Source: Gnetum montanum
Taxonomy: Eukaryota > Streptophyta > Gnetopsida > Gnetales > Gnetaceae
Direction: 5' to 3'
NCBI GenBank assembly: GCA_015680685.1
Contig: MNCI01002227.1
Location: 62,001-126,000, forward strand
Length of the DNA: 64,000 nt
The position numbers and the translations under genes are program-made. Shown here one piece after another: positions 35,718-45,847 of the stretch. Position 1 is the first letter of the stretch. The number at the start of each line of letters is the position of its first letter. Under the pieces are notes generated by a model. That model ran no database searches. It was given only the letters and a program-made list of their open reading frames with translations, and was not told the origin of the DNA.

Positions 35718-36573
35718 TGATGAAATGTGTTTTTGTCTGCTTTGACATCAGGTGCACAATGTTGGAGCCGCGACGCCACGTACGTGATGTCAGGGTCTGG
35801 ATCCAACATCAGGTATCCAACGTCGAGGTATATACCTTGGCCTATAAACGTAGTGCTTGGGCTCTAGTTTTTCAAGTTAGTTTTCAGTCAAAGTAGTGAA
35901 GCTCTTGTTGTTTATTTTTCTCAGAGTTAGAATATTCTCTAACTACCCATAGAAGGATTCTAAGTATGTACAGTTCTTTGTTCAAGCACTGATGTACCTG
36001 AGCATAGCAGTGTGATGGGAATAAAATGAACTCTTTTGACAATCCTTGCAGCACTGAGAATAGATTAATATTTTCTTTAATGCATTTGACTTTCTTGCTC
36101 TTCACTTTAATGCATTTGAATTAGGCAATTTATTTCCAATTGTTAATGAACACAAGCATGACCACTTCGAGCATACATATAGTACTTGGTAACCCAGCAA
36201 GGTTTAATATTTGGTAGCCCAATAGTACTATATGTGTTTAGGATGTGTTCAAGAAAGTGGGATGGTTACTTTTGTTAGGCTAGATAGGTAATAACGCATT
36301 GGATTCTAAATTACTCTACTCTTCATTCTTGTTGTTGGCAATCAATTCTATAAAATATAAAATAAGAAAAATCATATACCTCAATTACACTTAAACCATA
36401 CCCTTAAGCCTCGCAAGTGCAGTTGAGAAGACAACGAACATTCTCAACACCCATTTCACTTTCTAAAAGGGCTATCATACTAGATAACTATAGGTCCACA
36501 AAATTCGATTGGATCACGCGTAACACCCTTGTGAGTTGTATGGTTGGGCGTAGGGGCACCTCACCACTCATAA
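35718..36573 (+). repeat. 3' LTR of element E
   Basis: 856 bp, TGATGA to TCATAA (one change from TCATCA). TATA region GGCCTATAAACG near 35850. Shares the downstream landmarks with 16427-17281. Confidence 0.92.
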
Positions 36574-36578
36574 ACCAC

Positions 36579-36670
36579 TTGGGTAAATGTAGTCCAGAAA
36601 ATTTTACCAAATCGTGTGTACACACTAGTAATTCATATGGTTCAGTGTAGGAAATACCTGCTGCTCATTA
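36579..36670 (+). repeat. 3' LTR of element D, last piece
   Basis: The sequence after the 3' LTR of E continues the interrupted LTR: a GTCCAGAAAATT segment (the decayed counterpart of GTCCACGAAATTCGACTGG), CATATGGTTCAGTGTAGG and a final CTGCTCATTA, the decayed TCATCA end. With the first piece the LTR totals about 892 bp. Confidence 0.75.
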
Positions 36671-37226
36671 CTCTCAAACGTTGGTGGTCATTTTGCACTC
36701 AAGCATGTGTCATGCTCTGTTGGTTTATGCATCTACTTAATGTAGTTACATTTGGTTTCTTAGTTAATATAAGTGCCTTTGTGATTTTCTAAAAATTAAA
36801 AAATAGTAGCAAGAGGCTTCAATTCATAGGTAAATTATGTATTTGCTCTTATTTCTCACTATTGGTAATGCACAAGTAGAATAGTATGAATAGGATATCA
36901 TCATATGAGAGTTGAAATAGATAGATGGCTCAAAATTCCTTATGAAGAATGAATAGACTAACTATACACTACAAATAGCATTAAAATGAATACCACATTT
37001 TCTTACAAAGTTCTACATTTGTGTATATTATACATAATTGAGATGCTATAGTAGTAAATTTAGTTGATTTATTCCAAATGTTGCCAAGAATACTTGGTAA
37101 TTTTCTTAATGATGTTTTTAAAATTTAAATTAAGTACATTTTTATTATCTAATAAATCCAAAAGGTCTACAAACATAATAAAATTTCAATTTAGTTTTAT
37201 TGTTATTTCTTCTCACAAAAAATAAT

Positions 37227-37336
37227 CAAGGTCCTAGGAGGATTAGTGGATGAGTGAAACCTCATAGAGTAGCTGCACCCAAGTTCAAACCCACATCTTC
37301 TAACTTGACAAATAAGTACCTTACCGTTACTCCAAA
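37227..37336 (-). repeat. Au-like tRNA-derived SINE (truncated)
   Basis: On the minus strand it reads TTTGGAGTAACGGTAAGG (A-box region) and GGGTTTGAACTTGGG (B-box region), followed by a body shared with the copy at 54001 (CTCATCC...CCTAGGACC). The head matches the widespread plant Au SINE as I remember it. Confidence 0.65.
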
Positions 37337-39529
37337 TGATGGTTCCTTAAATACTCTACAAAACATAAAATATAAAAAAAGGCTAGATAATATCAAAGAT
37401 ATAAAAAAGCTCATAAAGAAGGTAAATTTGCTTACATGATGCAAAAAACGTGGGTGTGATTAAAGAAAGATTTAATCCAAAAATTTCTTAAATTATATGT
37501 GTAATGAATTCATAAACATTGATGGTAGGATTGCAAATCACATTGTTTTCTAACAGTATCAACTTCTTTAATTATTTTCATATTTTTCATTTAGTGAAAA
37601 CATAGGAAAATGAAAGCTAAGTAGATTTTTTAACCCTAGGCTTCATTAAACTATGTACCAAAAGTATTAAAGAATATAAATACTTAGAGGTATTATGTAT
37701 TCATTTATAAAGTCCTTAGAACCTTATTGTATAATTAGAAAAGATAAAATAAATACAAGTAATATGTATTTTTAGAAATTATCTTTTATAGAATTTAGAA
37801 ATGGACATTATAAATTTTAAAACTAAAGGAGTTGCTTTTGTTTGTTTTTATTTGTGGAGATTATAATGCTTGATTGAGATCATTGTAAACAAAATTTATT
37901 TAATGGTATAATGCCAATGTTGGCATAAACATTGTTCCTAAATAGATTTGGGTTACATGCTCTAATAATAGTAACATAAAAAAAATATTTTGTGACACCC
38001 TATTCTCACATGTCATGGCAAACATCAAATATATATAACATTCAACATTATGCATAAACAATATGAAAGGGCTATAAAAGAAAATAAAAAGAATGCTTTG
38101 TTAATGTGGGAATAGTGTATTTGGGTCATTCTTTGAGGGTTCATTCAGATTATATTCTTTCAGCATCTATCCCTTAGAGACAATCCAACACTACCACAAT
38201 GATTAGGCCTATACTCAACTAGAAGGGATGGTAAGTCACCTTCTTGTCCCACTTTATCTAGCACCTATTACTTGCTTTTATTGGCTCCACAACTTCATGT
38301 TGGCATGAGCTCTAATTCCTAGGTGTAAATACCTCACGTCAAACCCACAAAGGTCAACTTAAGAGAAATGTCTATTATTATAATGTAACCTTTCAGGTCT
38401 TAGTACAATGCACCCTTTTGAGTCTTATTCTAACAATTACATTATTTGTTATAAAACTACACCATCTTTATTATGAAAATGACTCCATTTGGAAATGGGA
38501 ATTGTTCATCCTAGTACAAGTCCACATTAATGATGTTTCTCCATGCTTTAGTCCTCCCTCCATGGTCCAATGCTTTAATGCTTTGATTTCTTCTTTTTGA
38601 ATGGGGTTGAATATTTTAAAATTTTCCTGCTTATTTTATAATATAAGGGAGAAAATATTTAGAAAAAACAAATCTTTTTTTATTAATACTTACCTTCATC
38701 TCTAGGTAATGACAAAAGATGAGTTAAAGGTCTACCAACCACCAATCACCAATCCTAACCAAGGTAATGTAAAATGCAACTCATATCTAGTTACCCTAGT
38801 GAAGGTAGGGCAAATTCTTTTTTCCACTTATATTACCCAAAATATTTTACTTAACTAAATTAGATCTATAAAATAAATAAATAAATAAATATAAGAAATA
38901 AAATTAATTTAAGAAACTCCTTGATTTTCATCAACCTTGGGGATCAAGGAGCATAGTTGTAGTTCTGCCATAAGGGATTTAGAGATTAGCAGATGTTTGA
39001 CTACTATTTATAATTAATGGCCAACCAACTTACCAATCCCTTCTTGTTTAGGGATATACTTCTATTTATAGGCCAGAAATGCTTCATAGATCATGAAGAA
39101 ATGATGCATTAGGGCCCCACAAAATTTTCTATAAGGTTCTAGATAAGAGAAATGACTCGCATAGTCATAATAGACATTGAAAATATACTCAACATAGAGA
39201 AGTTATGTTATATGTAAAGAACAAAAATGATACTAAATGTAAAGCATAAAAATTGTTGCAAAAATTAAAGTTAGGATCAACATAGGATACGAGGTTGGAT
39301 GCCAAAACTAAAGCTTTGAAGATGATTAAACCAAAATGATACAATAGCTGATGTGAGATGTCATTTTTGATAAACCTTGGTGATGAAGATGAGAAGCAAT
39401 GTTGCTGATGACAATGGACATCAAAACTAGAACTTTTGAAGATGGCCTAAGTTGTAGAAGCCATAAAAGTGTACTTGAGACTTTGACTTATGCTATTAAA
39501 GCCAAAGTGGTTACAACAGTAGGCAAGAC

Positions 39530-39740
39530 CTCTACGTAAGGTACAAGGCATCTATAATGGAGATAAGATGTCTCCCTCGTATGTAAGATGTCTCTTCCTA
39601 AAGAAAGACATCTACATAAGTATTAAGACATTTATTATGAAGATTGAGCTCCTAGGCAAGATATCTATTGAATGGTTAAGGCATATTCTATAAGTACCTC
39701 CACTCTTAGGTAAGCCATCCACAAGTACCCAAGATGTTTA
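39530..39740. repeat. Degenerate short repeat of an AAG-A-(C/T)ATCT motif
   Basis: Variants such as GGCATCTATAA, AAGATGTCT (twice), AGACATCTACATAAG, AGACATTTATTATGAAG and AAGATATCTATTG follow one another every 20-30 bp. Too diverged to define a unit. Confidence 0.4.
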
Positions 39741-39798
39741 CCAAGTTGTTAAAAACCTAGATTCTTCCATTGGTAGGGATGACAAAGGGTTTGAAAGA

Positions 39799-40603
39799 TG
39801 ATGGGATGCGATATCGCATGGGCCGCAATATCGTGTTGTCCCCTGCGATATCGCGTACACGATATCGCGGTGCACTGTCATATCAATAAATAAGAGGTGA
39901 CTCTCCCTTGTTTCTCATCCTAGGCTTAGACCGTAGTGAAACTCTGGCAGTTTTCCCTCTCCAGAGATAGAATATTTTCCATGTGCCCATAGTAGGAGCT
40001 CCAAAGTGAATGGATCTTTATTTGAGCAAATATTATACCTGAACACATGTTTGTGTACAGCAATTAAGACGAACTTCTTGGATAAACCTTGCAGTGCATG
40101 GAATAGGCTAAATAGGACTTTTATTTATTGTTAATCATTTACATGATTTATTAGGAATTAAATCTTTCTCAACCCTTCTCTCCTAATTAAGTGCCTCAGT
40201 ACAACCGCTTCGAGCACCTGCGTTACGCGTGGTCATCCCAGTAATGACTAGCGTTTGGTAACCACAGTTGCATCGGTTCAGAGTGTGAACGGTAAGTGGG
40301 AATGGATGCTGACGCTAGGTTAATGAAGACTTAGTAAGTTAGTTAGAGTTAGTCAATTAGTCTCTTCAACCCTTCACCTCACTAGCATAGGAGATAAAAC
40401 CGAAAAAGCAATAAAAATCATATACCTCAGACTTACTTAACCATACACCATGACAAATACAAGTAAGTCTGGGAAGACAACGAATAATTAACCTTAAGTG
40501 TTCCACGAGGCGTGTAGGCACTTAGTCTGCGGAGTTCGACCGGATCACGCGTGTTACGCTCGTATTCGTATCGTTGAGTGTAGGGATACCTCACCACTCA
40601 TCA
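39799..40603 (+). repeat. Solo LTR of the same retrotransposon family
   Basis: 805 bp, starts TGATGGGATGCG and ends ACTCATCA. It is flanked on both sides by AAAGA (39794-39798 and 40604-40608), a perfect 5-bp target duplication, with no internal region: the product of recombination between the two LTRs. Family landmarks: CCGCTTCGAGCAC, CATCCCAGTAATG, GGGAAGACAACGAAT, TTCGACCGGATCACGCG. It keeps many CpGs that other copies have lost. U3 has several GCGATATCGC palindromes (39808-39870). Confidence 0.95.
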
Positions 40604-40849
40604 AAAGAGTTGTTCCTATACCAATTAACAAATCTCTCTAGCATATCAATATTCTATTCGCTAAAGTGGAGGAATATTGCATGTTATTTTTCTTTTGTAT
40701 CAATAGGCAAAAATTCATTTTAAATGGTAATATTACTGAATGAATTACTCTTAAGCATTAGAAAATCTTAAAAAAAGATTTTAGGAATAGCTTTTCTTTT
40801 ATGTTGAATATGAATAGTTTGTGAAATTGTATAGTTGATAAAACTAAAA

Positions 40850-41200
40850 AGAAGACTTATAAATGGAAAGAGAAAAGGCTCATCCTTGTTGGCAAAGTTT
40901 TAGTTATTAAGCAAATACTTTAGTCTACTCATGTTTATTGTTGTAGTCGTTGGGCTCATACAAAAACTTCTTATGTTAAAATTGATTAAATTATTCATCG
41001 ATTTCCTTGGTCTTTTAAGTAAAATAGTAAAGTATTTTGTAAAGTTACTAGAGATATTTGTACTCCTAGCAAGAAAGATGGAGGACCTGGCATTATTAAT
41101 TATTATAAGTATGTAATTTTTCTATTAACAAAATGTATTGTGAAATGCATTAATCGAAATGATATTTGGATGTTCCTTTAAAAATAGACTCATGTAAGGA
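40850..41200 (+). pseudogene. LINE reverse transcriptase, C-terminal fragment
   Basis: Reads KWKEKRLILVGKVLVIKQIL, STHVYCCSRWAHTKTSYVK, IIHRFPW and RDICTPSKKDGGPGIINYYKY. The order (K)RL.LVGKVLV..., ...W, ICTPSKK.GG.GI matches the region after the palm in plant non-LTR retrotransposons. Broken by stops. Confidence 0.65.
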
Positions 41201-42039
41201 AAACCCAAAAATGATAGTAGGTGATTGTATGGTATTTTCTTTTTCCTCACATCAATTCTACTCTTGGTTCTTTAGTGCCTATACAAATTTGAAAGAGATG
41301 ATGCATGCTTAGTAAGTATTGGAATTATAATCATATTTTAGTTTCTTTGAATTTGGAAGTGTTTTCGATTGCTTATTCTCTATTTTATTTGGAAGCTTTG
41401 CTACTTAGTTATTTTCTAGAGCAAAAGCATAACTATGATCTTCTTTCAGGATTTAAGTGTTAGAATTTCAAATACCTTGATTTTCATTTACAACTTAAGT
41501 ACAAAAGCTTTTAAAGCTAAACAATTAGTTTGTCTTGTAGTATTAATTTTTTTATTAATTTTGAGGGCTCATGTTGGGAAAGCTAGTAGCTTTTGTTGTA
41601 ATTTGTTTGTTATTTCTAATTGTTGCTTTCACTTTTCTTTAGATAAAGTATTATTCTTCTTTTTACAAGAAATCCTTTAGTAATAAGTGAAAACTTGTGA
41701 GAGTGTTTCTAAACAAGGGTAAGGCCTAATTTATTTCCTATCTTAGAGGAAGATTTTTCAAGAATAGTTATAAGGTTGAAAACCTAAAAAGTCATCCTCA
41801 TAACTATTGGGTTTTTTATTTTTGGATTCTTTGTTATTTGTTGATGTGATGTATTCTATATTTTTTAAACTATTATTCATGTTTTTTTTGGCACACCCCT
41901 TATTACCATTACTTCTTCTTTTAAAAGCCAAAAACCCATATCATATTTGTTATAATTAATCCAATATAAACTTTATCAACCCATATATCAAATAAATCTT
42001 GATCTTTAAACATTAATCAAATCGTATATACCAAAATTC

Positions 42040-42650
42040 AAACTTTTATGTCCAGGTTTTTAGACACTTTTTGTTTTCTTATGGAAGAAAAGGTAAACAT
42101 GGAAAACCTTCGGGTGGCTTGGTTGTGTTGATTTGCAATACTATATGACAAAATATAACAATTAAAATATTGGATAAATGCAAACAATATGTTTGGATTT
42201 AAGTCGCTCATGAGAATGTCACTTTTTGTTAACTTTTTATTATTTTGTTTCTTGAGAAGCTACTTTTTATGGTATAGAAAATCTATAAACAAAATTTCCT
42301 TTTCAAAGCCTTAGGATGGATATTGCTACATTTTCTCAGATAGGAAAAATTTATATTTATGGGGATTTTAATGCGGGGGTTGAACTTGAAGAAATCCTAA
42401 TAAGCTTTTGGAGTCAACAAGGATATTTAGACTAAGAATAATTTAGAGTAGAAAAGGTTTTCTCTAGACACATAAGTCAATCATAGAGGTAGACATTTGT
42501 TGGATTGGGGTCAAGGCTTACATTTAGTAATTCTTAATGAATTAAATAGATTTTCCAATTTTGATTGCTACACATAACAAAAATTATCACTATTGGAAAT
42601 GACTAAGTAAATGTGATACCAACTCATGGATACATTGGTTTGGGTCTTTC
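42040..42650 (+). pseudogene. LINE endonuclease fragment
   Basis: Readings in shifting frames: GGLVVLICNTI, LDKCKQYVWI, IATFSQIGKIYIYGDFNAG (the GDFNA motif of AP-type endonucleases, about 42345-42380) and GRHLLDWGQGLHLVILNELNRF in corrected frames near 42490-42555. Same strand as the RT fragment, but the domain order EN after RT shows two different copies or a rearrangement. Confidence 0.55.
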
Positions 42651-42829
42651 TCACAATTACAAGTGGAAGGTGTGCATCAAATAGAGGATTGCAAACATAT
42701 TGAAAGCCTTATTTGATTCTAAAAACAATTGATAGAAGCAAGCTATCTTAGCTTGGGAAATTAAAAAATAATTGTTTTGTTTTATTGTGCAACCAACTCT
42801 TTTGTATGGGCATGGAATGTAGGGTCTTG

Positions 42830-43520
42830 GACTTGCTAGCAAATATTGGAAGAAAATAGAAGAAGTTTAGAAACATTTTTTTGATAGAAGAATTTCAAGT
42901 TAAAAGTTAGCTCCAATATGATTTGTTACATCTTGAAGTAGATATGCCACCCTTAGAGATAGAAGCCCATTGTCAATTTACAGCATATATTCATGGTCTC
43001 TCTTGTAACACAATAGCTAAATTTTTAAAGGAAGAATTAGATGCTACATAACAAAAAGGGTGGTTCCATGAGGGGAATGATTTAGCACAAAAAATTAAAT
43101 ATTAAGGTGGAGATTCTACATTGTGATATAAGGCAACTATGTAATAGTATTAGAAACAAGGCTTTTTTGCACATATGGGGTAACCTAGTATGAAAGAAGC
43201 AATTCTACCTAGATAGCATTAAAGGAGGCATGAACTAAAAAACAACTTATTTATCTACTCTTGTATCCTATCATCTATGATGTCAAGTTAGTTGAGCAAA
43301 ATTGAGCTCTCATTATTTTAGAATTGAAATAGTTAGATGAGTCTAGATTTGAAGAGAAGAGAGAACTTGTCATTTATGCAAAAAAATAGCAATTAAATAT
43401 GAGGATCACATATTCTTAGAATGCCTTGTTTTAGAGCAAAGTTGCCACAAATTGCAAATTATGGCTAATAGTTTAATTGATCTTTTTTGAAATACAACTA
43501 AGGAAACTTGGTAATGTTAT
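42830..43520 (+). pseudogene. LINE C-terminal fragment
   Basis: Near 43340-43450 a reading gives ERTCHLCKKIAIKYEDHIFLECLVLEQ, the C..C...H....C zinc-knuckle that ends plant LINE ORF2 proteins. 42860-43060 reads EVQKHFF and LEVDMPPLEIEAHCQFTAYIHGLS in mixed frames. Very decayed. Confidence 0.45.
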
Positions 43521-44399
43521 TGATGAAGTGTTTGTTATACATACTATGTGTATTTCTTCTATCCAATAGATCCTCTATTGACATAATTGAAAAAAGGTAT
43601 GCCTATTTTCATACTCATCTGACCGTCTAACTTTACAATATTTATTTTAATATCAAGTAATATTTGTTGAGATTTCAAAACCTCAAATTGATGATTCTTT
43701 GAAACAAAGGCAAAGTTGAAAGGGGCCGTTCCAACTCCTAGACCATGCTAGTCAACTCTACCAAACTCTATCTGAATAGAGTTTTATATATATCTACACT
43801 CTTCGGGCCTTATCCACCTATCCTATATAGCAAAATTTTCTAATCACCCTAACATCACCCCTCCCCTAACAAAGTAATTAGCTGATTTGAAATCTAAGAA
43901 TCGTGAAATTCCATCCCGAGCATGGAAGAAGACGCGTGTCACCGTGCATGTAGTTAGATACAGCATTGAGCAGGACAAGGCCACCATACATGCACTGCAA
44001 ACAAACGGTAAGAAACAAACGAAAGCTTAATTGATTTAAGCCGTCGTAAGCACGGTCGAAACGCGCTACAGCCTCGCCTATGGGACCCACACACTGAGCG
44101 GGGCCCACCGTCCATGATCCCCTATTCGAATACGCCATAACTATCCATAAAGTGCCCAAAAAGCGACAAACAAGGCTTGCGTTCAGCCCCCAGGACAAGC
44201 CGCCAGTGCTCTAGTTTCACGATAAGAAAACTAATTGTCCGTGAAAAGGACTTTTTGTGAGCTGGCAGGCAGCTACGCCTTCCCGAAGGATCTAAATCAC
44301 ATGCGCTGGAAACTATTTCTGGATTTTTCACACTGCCGAATAATAGCAACAGTGCCGAAACCTGTTTAATACCTAATTTGTTTTTGAAAATAATAATAG
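43521..44399. other. Upstream flank of the WD40 gene
   Basis: No gene recognised. Base composition changes near 43860 from AT-rich to mixed and CpG-bearing DNA, the start of the gene's unmethylated-looking promoter zone. Open frames here on the minus strand (43878-44349) have no recognisable protein features. Confidence 0.55.
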
Positions 44400-44862
44400 A
44401 ATTCGGGGGCCATTATTGGATGCGGTAGGCGCATGGACAGGCATAGATGTAGACGTATATGCAGGGAATCTTGCGTTTCGGCTTTGCGATCGGCAGGTGG
44501 CATGCACGGCTTGAGCCGCGGCGCAAGGTTCTGGTCCTGTCGTCGACCACCGGCTGGTCCGGTTGAGCAGCCGGCTTTGCCGCCTCTCGCGGGCCCGCGT
44601 TACGACATAACCAGTGAGCTTCCTGTCCTTCGCTGGGGCCCCTGGACCCACCAGTTGCCCCACCGCCTGCTGCCGGTTAGCGTTCTGGCGTATGCTCTCG
44701 CCCCGCTGGACAGCGGACAGCCGTAGATCTTGGCACGGACGGCGCCGGGCCACTCATTTGAAGATGACGTCATCTGCGTTCTGCGCTGGCAATTACGCGA
44801 CGTCACGAGAAAGGGCGGTGAAACTCTGCTATTTATACAGTGGCTGGAGAACTTGAAGAGCG
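44400..44862 (+). promoter_or_regulatory. Promoter of the WD40-protein gene
   Basis: GC- and CpG-rich, in contrast with the rest of the window. A TATA-type box, CTATTTATACAG, lies at 44829-44840, predicting a transcription start near 44862. Just upstream are two ACGT-core bZIP-type sites: the palindrome TGACGTCA (44765-44772) and GACGTCAC (44799-44806). A GGGCCCAC TCP/site-II-like word is at about 44101. Site identity is from the sequence; factor binding is inference. Confidence 0.65.
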
Positions 44863-45847
44863 TTTAGGTTCATTGCCAGTCGAGGCCCTAGTGTGTGTTT
44901 GGGAGGGTTTCTTCTTTGCTGCGTTTTCGAGTTTTATAAGCTCCTTACATTTCGTGCGGATCTTTGTGAACTAATTCTTTTTGAAATCTCACCGGGTGAA
45001 ACCTTTCATTTCAGGCGGTTCGGTTTTTTGATTGTTTGGATTTTCCGAAATTTTTCTGCGTTTCCGTTTTGATTGTTAGGCTTTGAAGATCTGCTGGCTC
45101 AGTGGTGGAACGATCAGCTAGCTTAGTTGCGTGGAGCTTCTGCGGTTGTGTTGAACAGGTTCGTTTTCTGGCCCCGTTTTGCTATGTGTGCGTGTTTTGC
45201 TTCTTAATTGCAAGAGATGAGGATTTATATTATATGTATATAATTGAGCATTGCGTAGGGATGTTTGCTTTAGTTGGTGAAGTCGTGGACTCTTTTTGTT
45301 TTTTTCCTCTCAATTTGAGTTTGTTTCGGCGGTGTTTTCGTCGTGGATGAATTTATTCACTTATTTTAGAATGCCTATTTCATAATTAGTCTGTCATATT
45401 CTGTTTAATGTGCTATTGCCTACTCTCTTCCACTGCTAATTGCCGAGCAGGATTCCGATTTTCCTCGTGTTTTTTACAGGTGCCAATTTAGATGTTGTTT
45501 GTCAGGGTGTTTCATCATTTTGGTCGTTCTGGTTTTCTGTTGAATAAATTGTTTCATCTTAAAACGCTTGTTCTACGTTACGATGTTTTCAGTTTGTTTC
45601 CACTTCTTGTATTGCTTACTGTCGATAGTTGTGTTAGGGAAACGTTTTTCAAATGGCGACGTCCTACATGTTCTTTTAGGATCAGTTGCTTAATGTCAAT
45701 GCCAAGTGTTATGCGTACTATAAAGGAAGTATTGAAGTGTGCATGTTCAGAGAGATTTCGAAATCTAATCTGTTATTATATCTGACAGTCGTCGTTTCAT
45801 TCCAGGTTTTTTGGGCTTTTAGCTTTGCAAACGCTCACAAGAAGATC
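44863..45847 (+). other. 5' untranslated region of the WD40 gene, probably with an intron
   Basis: From the predicted start to the ATG at 45848 there are several upstream ATGs, so an intron is likely. A good donor is CAG/GTTCGT at 45158/45159 and a good acceptor is TTTCATTCCAG at 45795-45805, leaving a leader without ATG between 45806 and 45847. An alternative acceptor (TTTTTACAG) ends at 45480. Confidence 0.5.

Larger units (their letters stand above)
16427..36573 (+). mobile_element. Element E: nearly full-length Athila/Tat-like retrotransposon interrupted by element F
   Basis: 5' LTR (16427-17281), primer-binding site, gag start, insertion of F (17726-27677), rest of gag, protease, RT, RNase H, integrase, spacer, polypurine tract, 3' LTR (35718-36573). 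The 5-bp target duplication is GCCAC (16422-16426) and ACCAC (36574-36578), one transition apart. Without F the element is about 10.2 kb. It lacks the third ORF: the acceptor-like TGATTGCAG at about 35380 is followed only by a short stretch before the tract. Confidence 0.9.
12188..36670 (+). mobile_element. Element D: remnant with third ORF and 3' LTR, split by element E
   Basis: It comprises a non-coding leader (12188-12556), a third ORF (12557-15353), a polypurine tract (GTGGGGGTA, 15618-15626) and a 3' LTR in two pieces, 15627-16426 and 36579-36670, separated by element E. No gag or pol belongs to D. Either its 5' part was deleted or it is a non-autonomous LTR/ORF3/LTR form sharing the LTR at 11319-12187; the two LTRs differ too much for a simple pair, so deletion is the more likely reading. 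Confidence 0.65.
36671..39793. other. AT-rich intergenic region
   Basis: No gene recognised. It contains a SINE fragment (37227-37336), an (AAAT)n run at 38869-38893, and a loosely repeated motif at 39530-39740. The stretch 37990-38420 (beginning TGTGACACCCTATTCTC) may be an old repeat of another family but offers no diagnostic ends. Confidence 0.6.

Noticed and set aside
43878-44856. Several open frames of 68-126 codons in the GC-rich region
   Set aside because: GC-rich promoter DNA has few stops by chance; the frames overlap on both strands, show no protein features and contain the TATA and bZIP sites.
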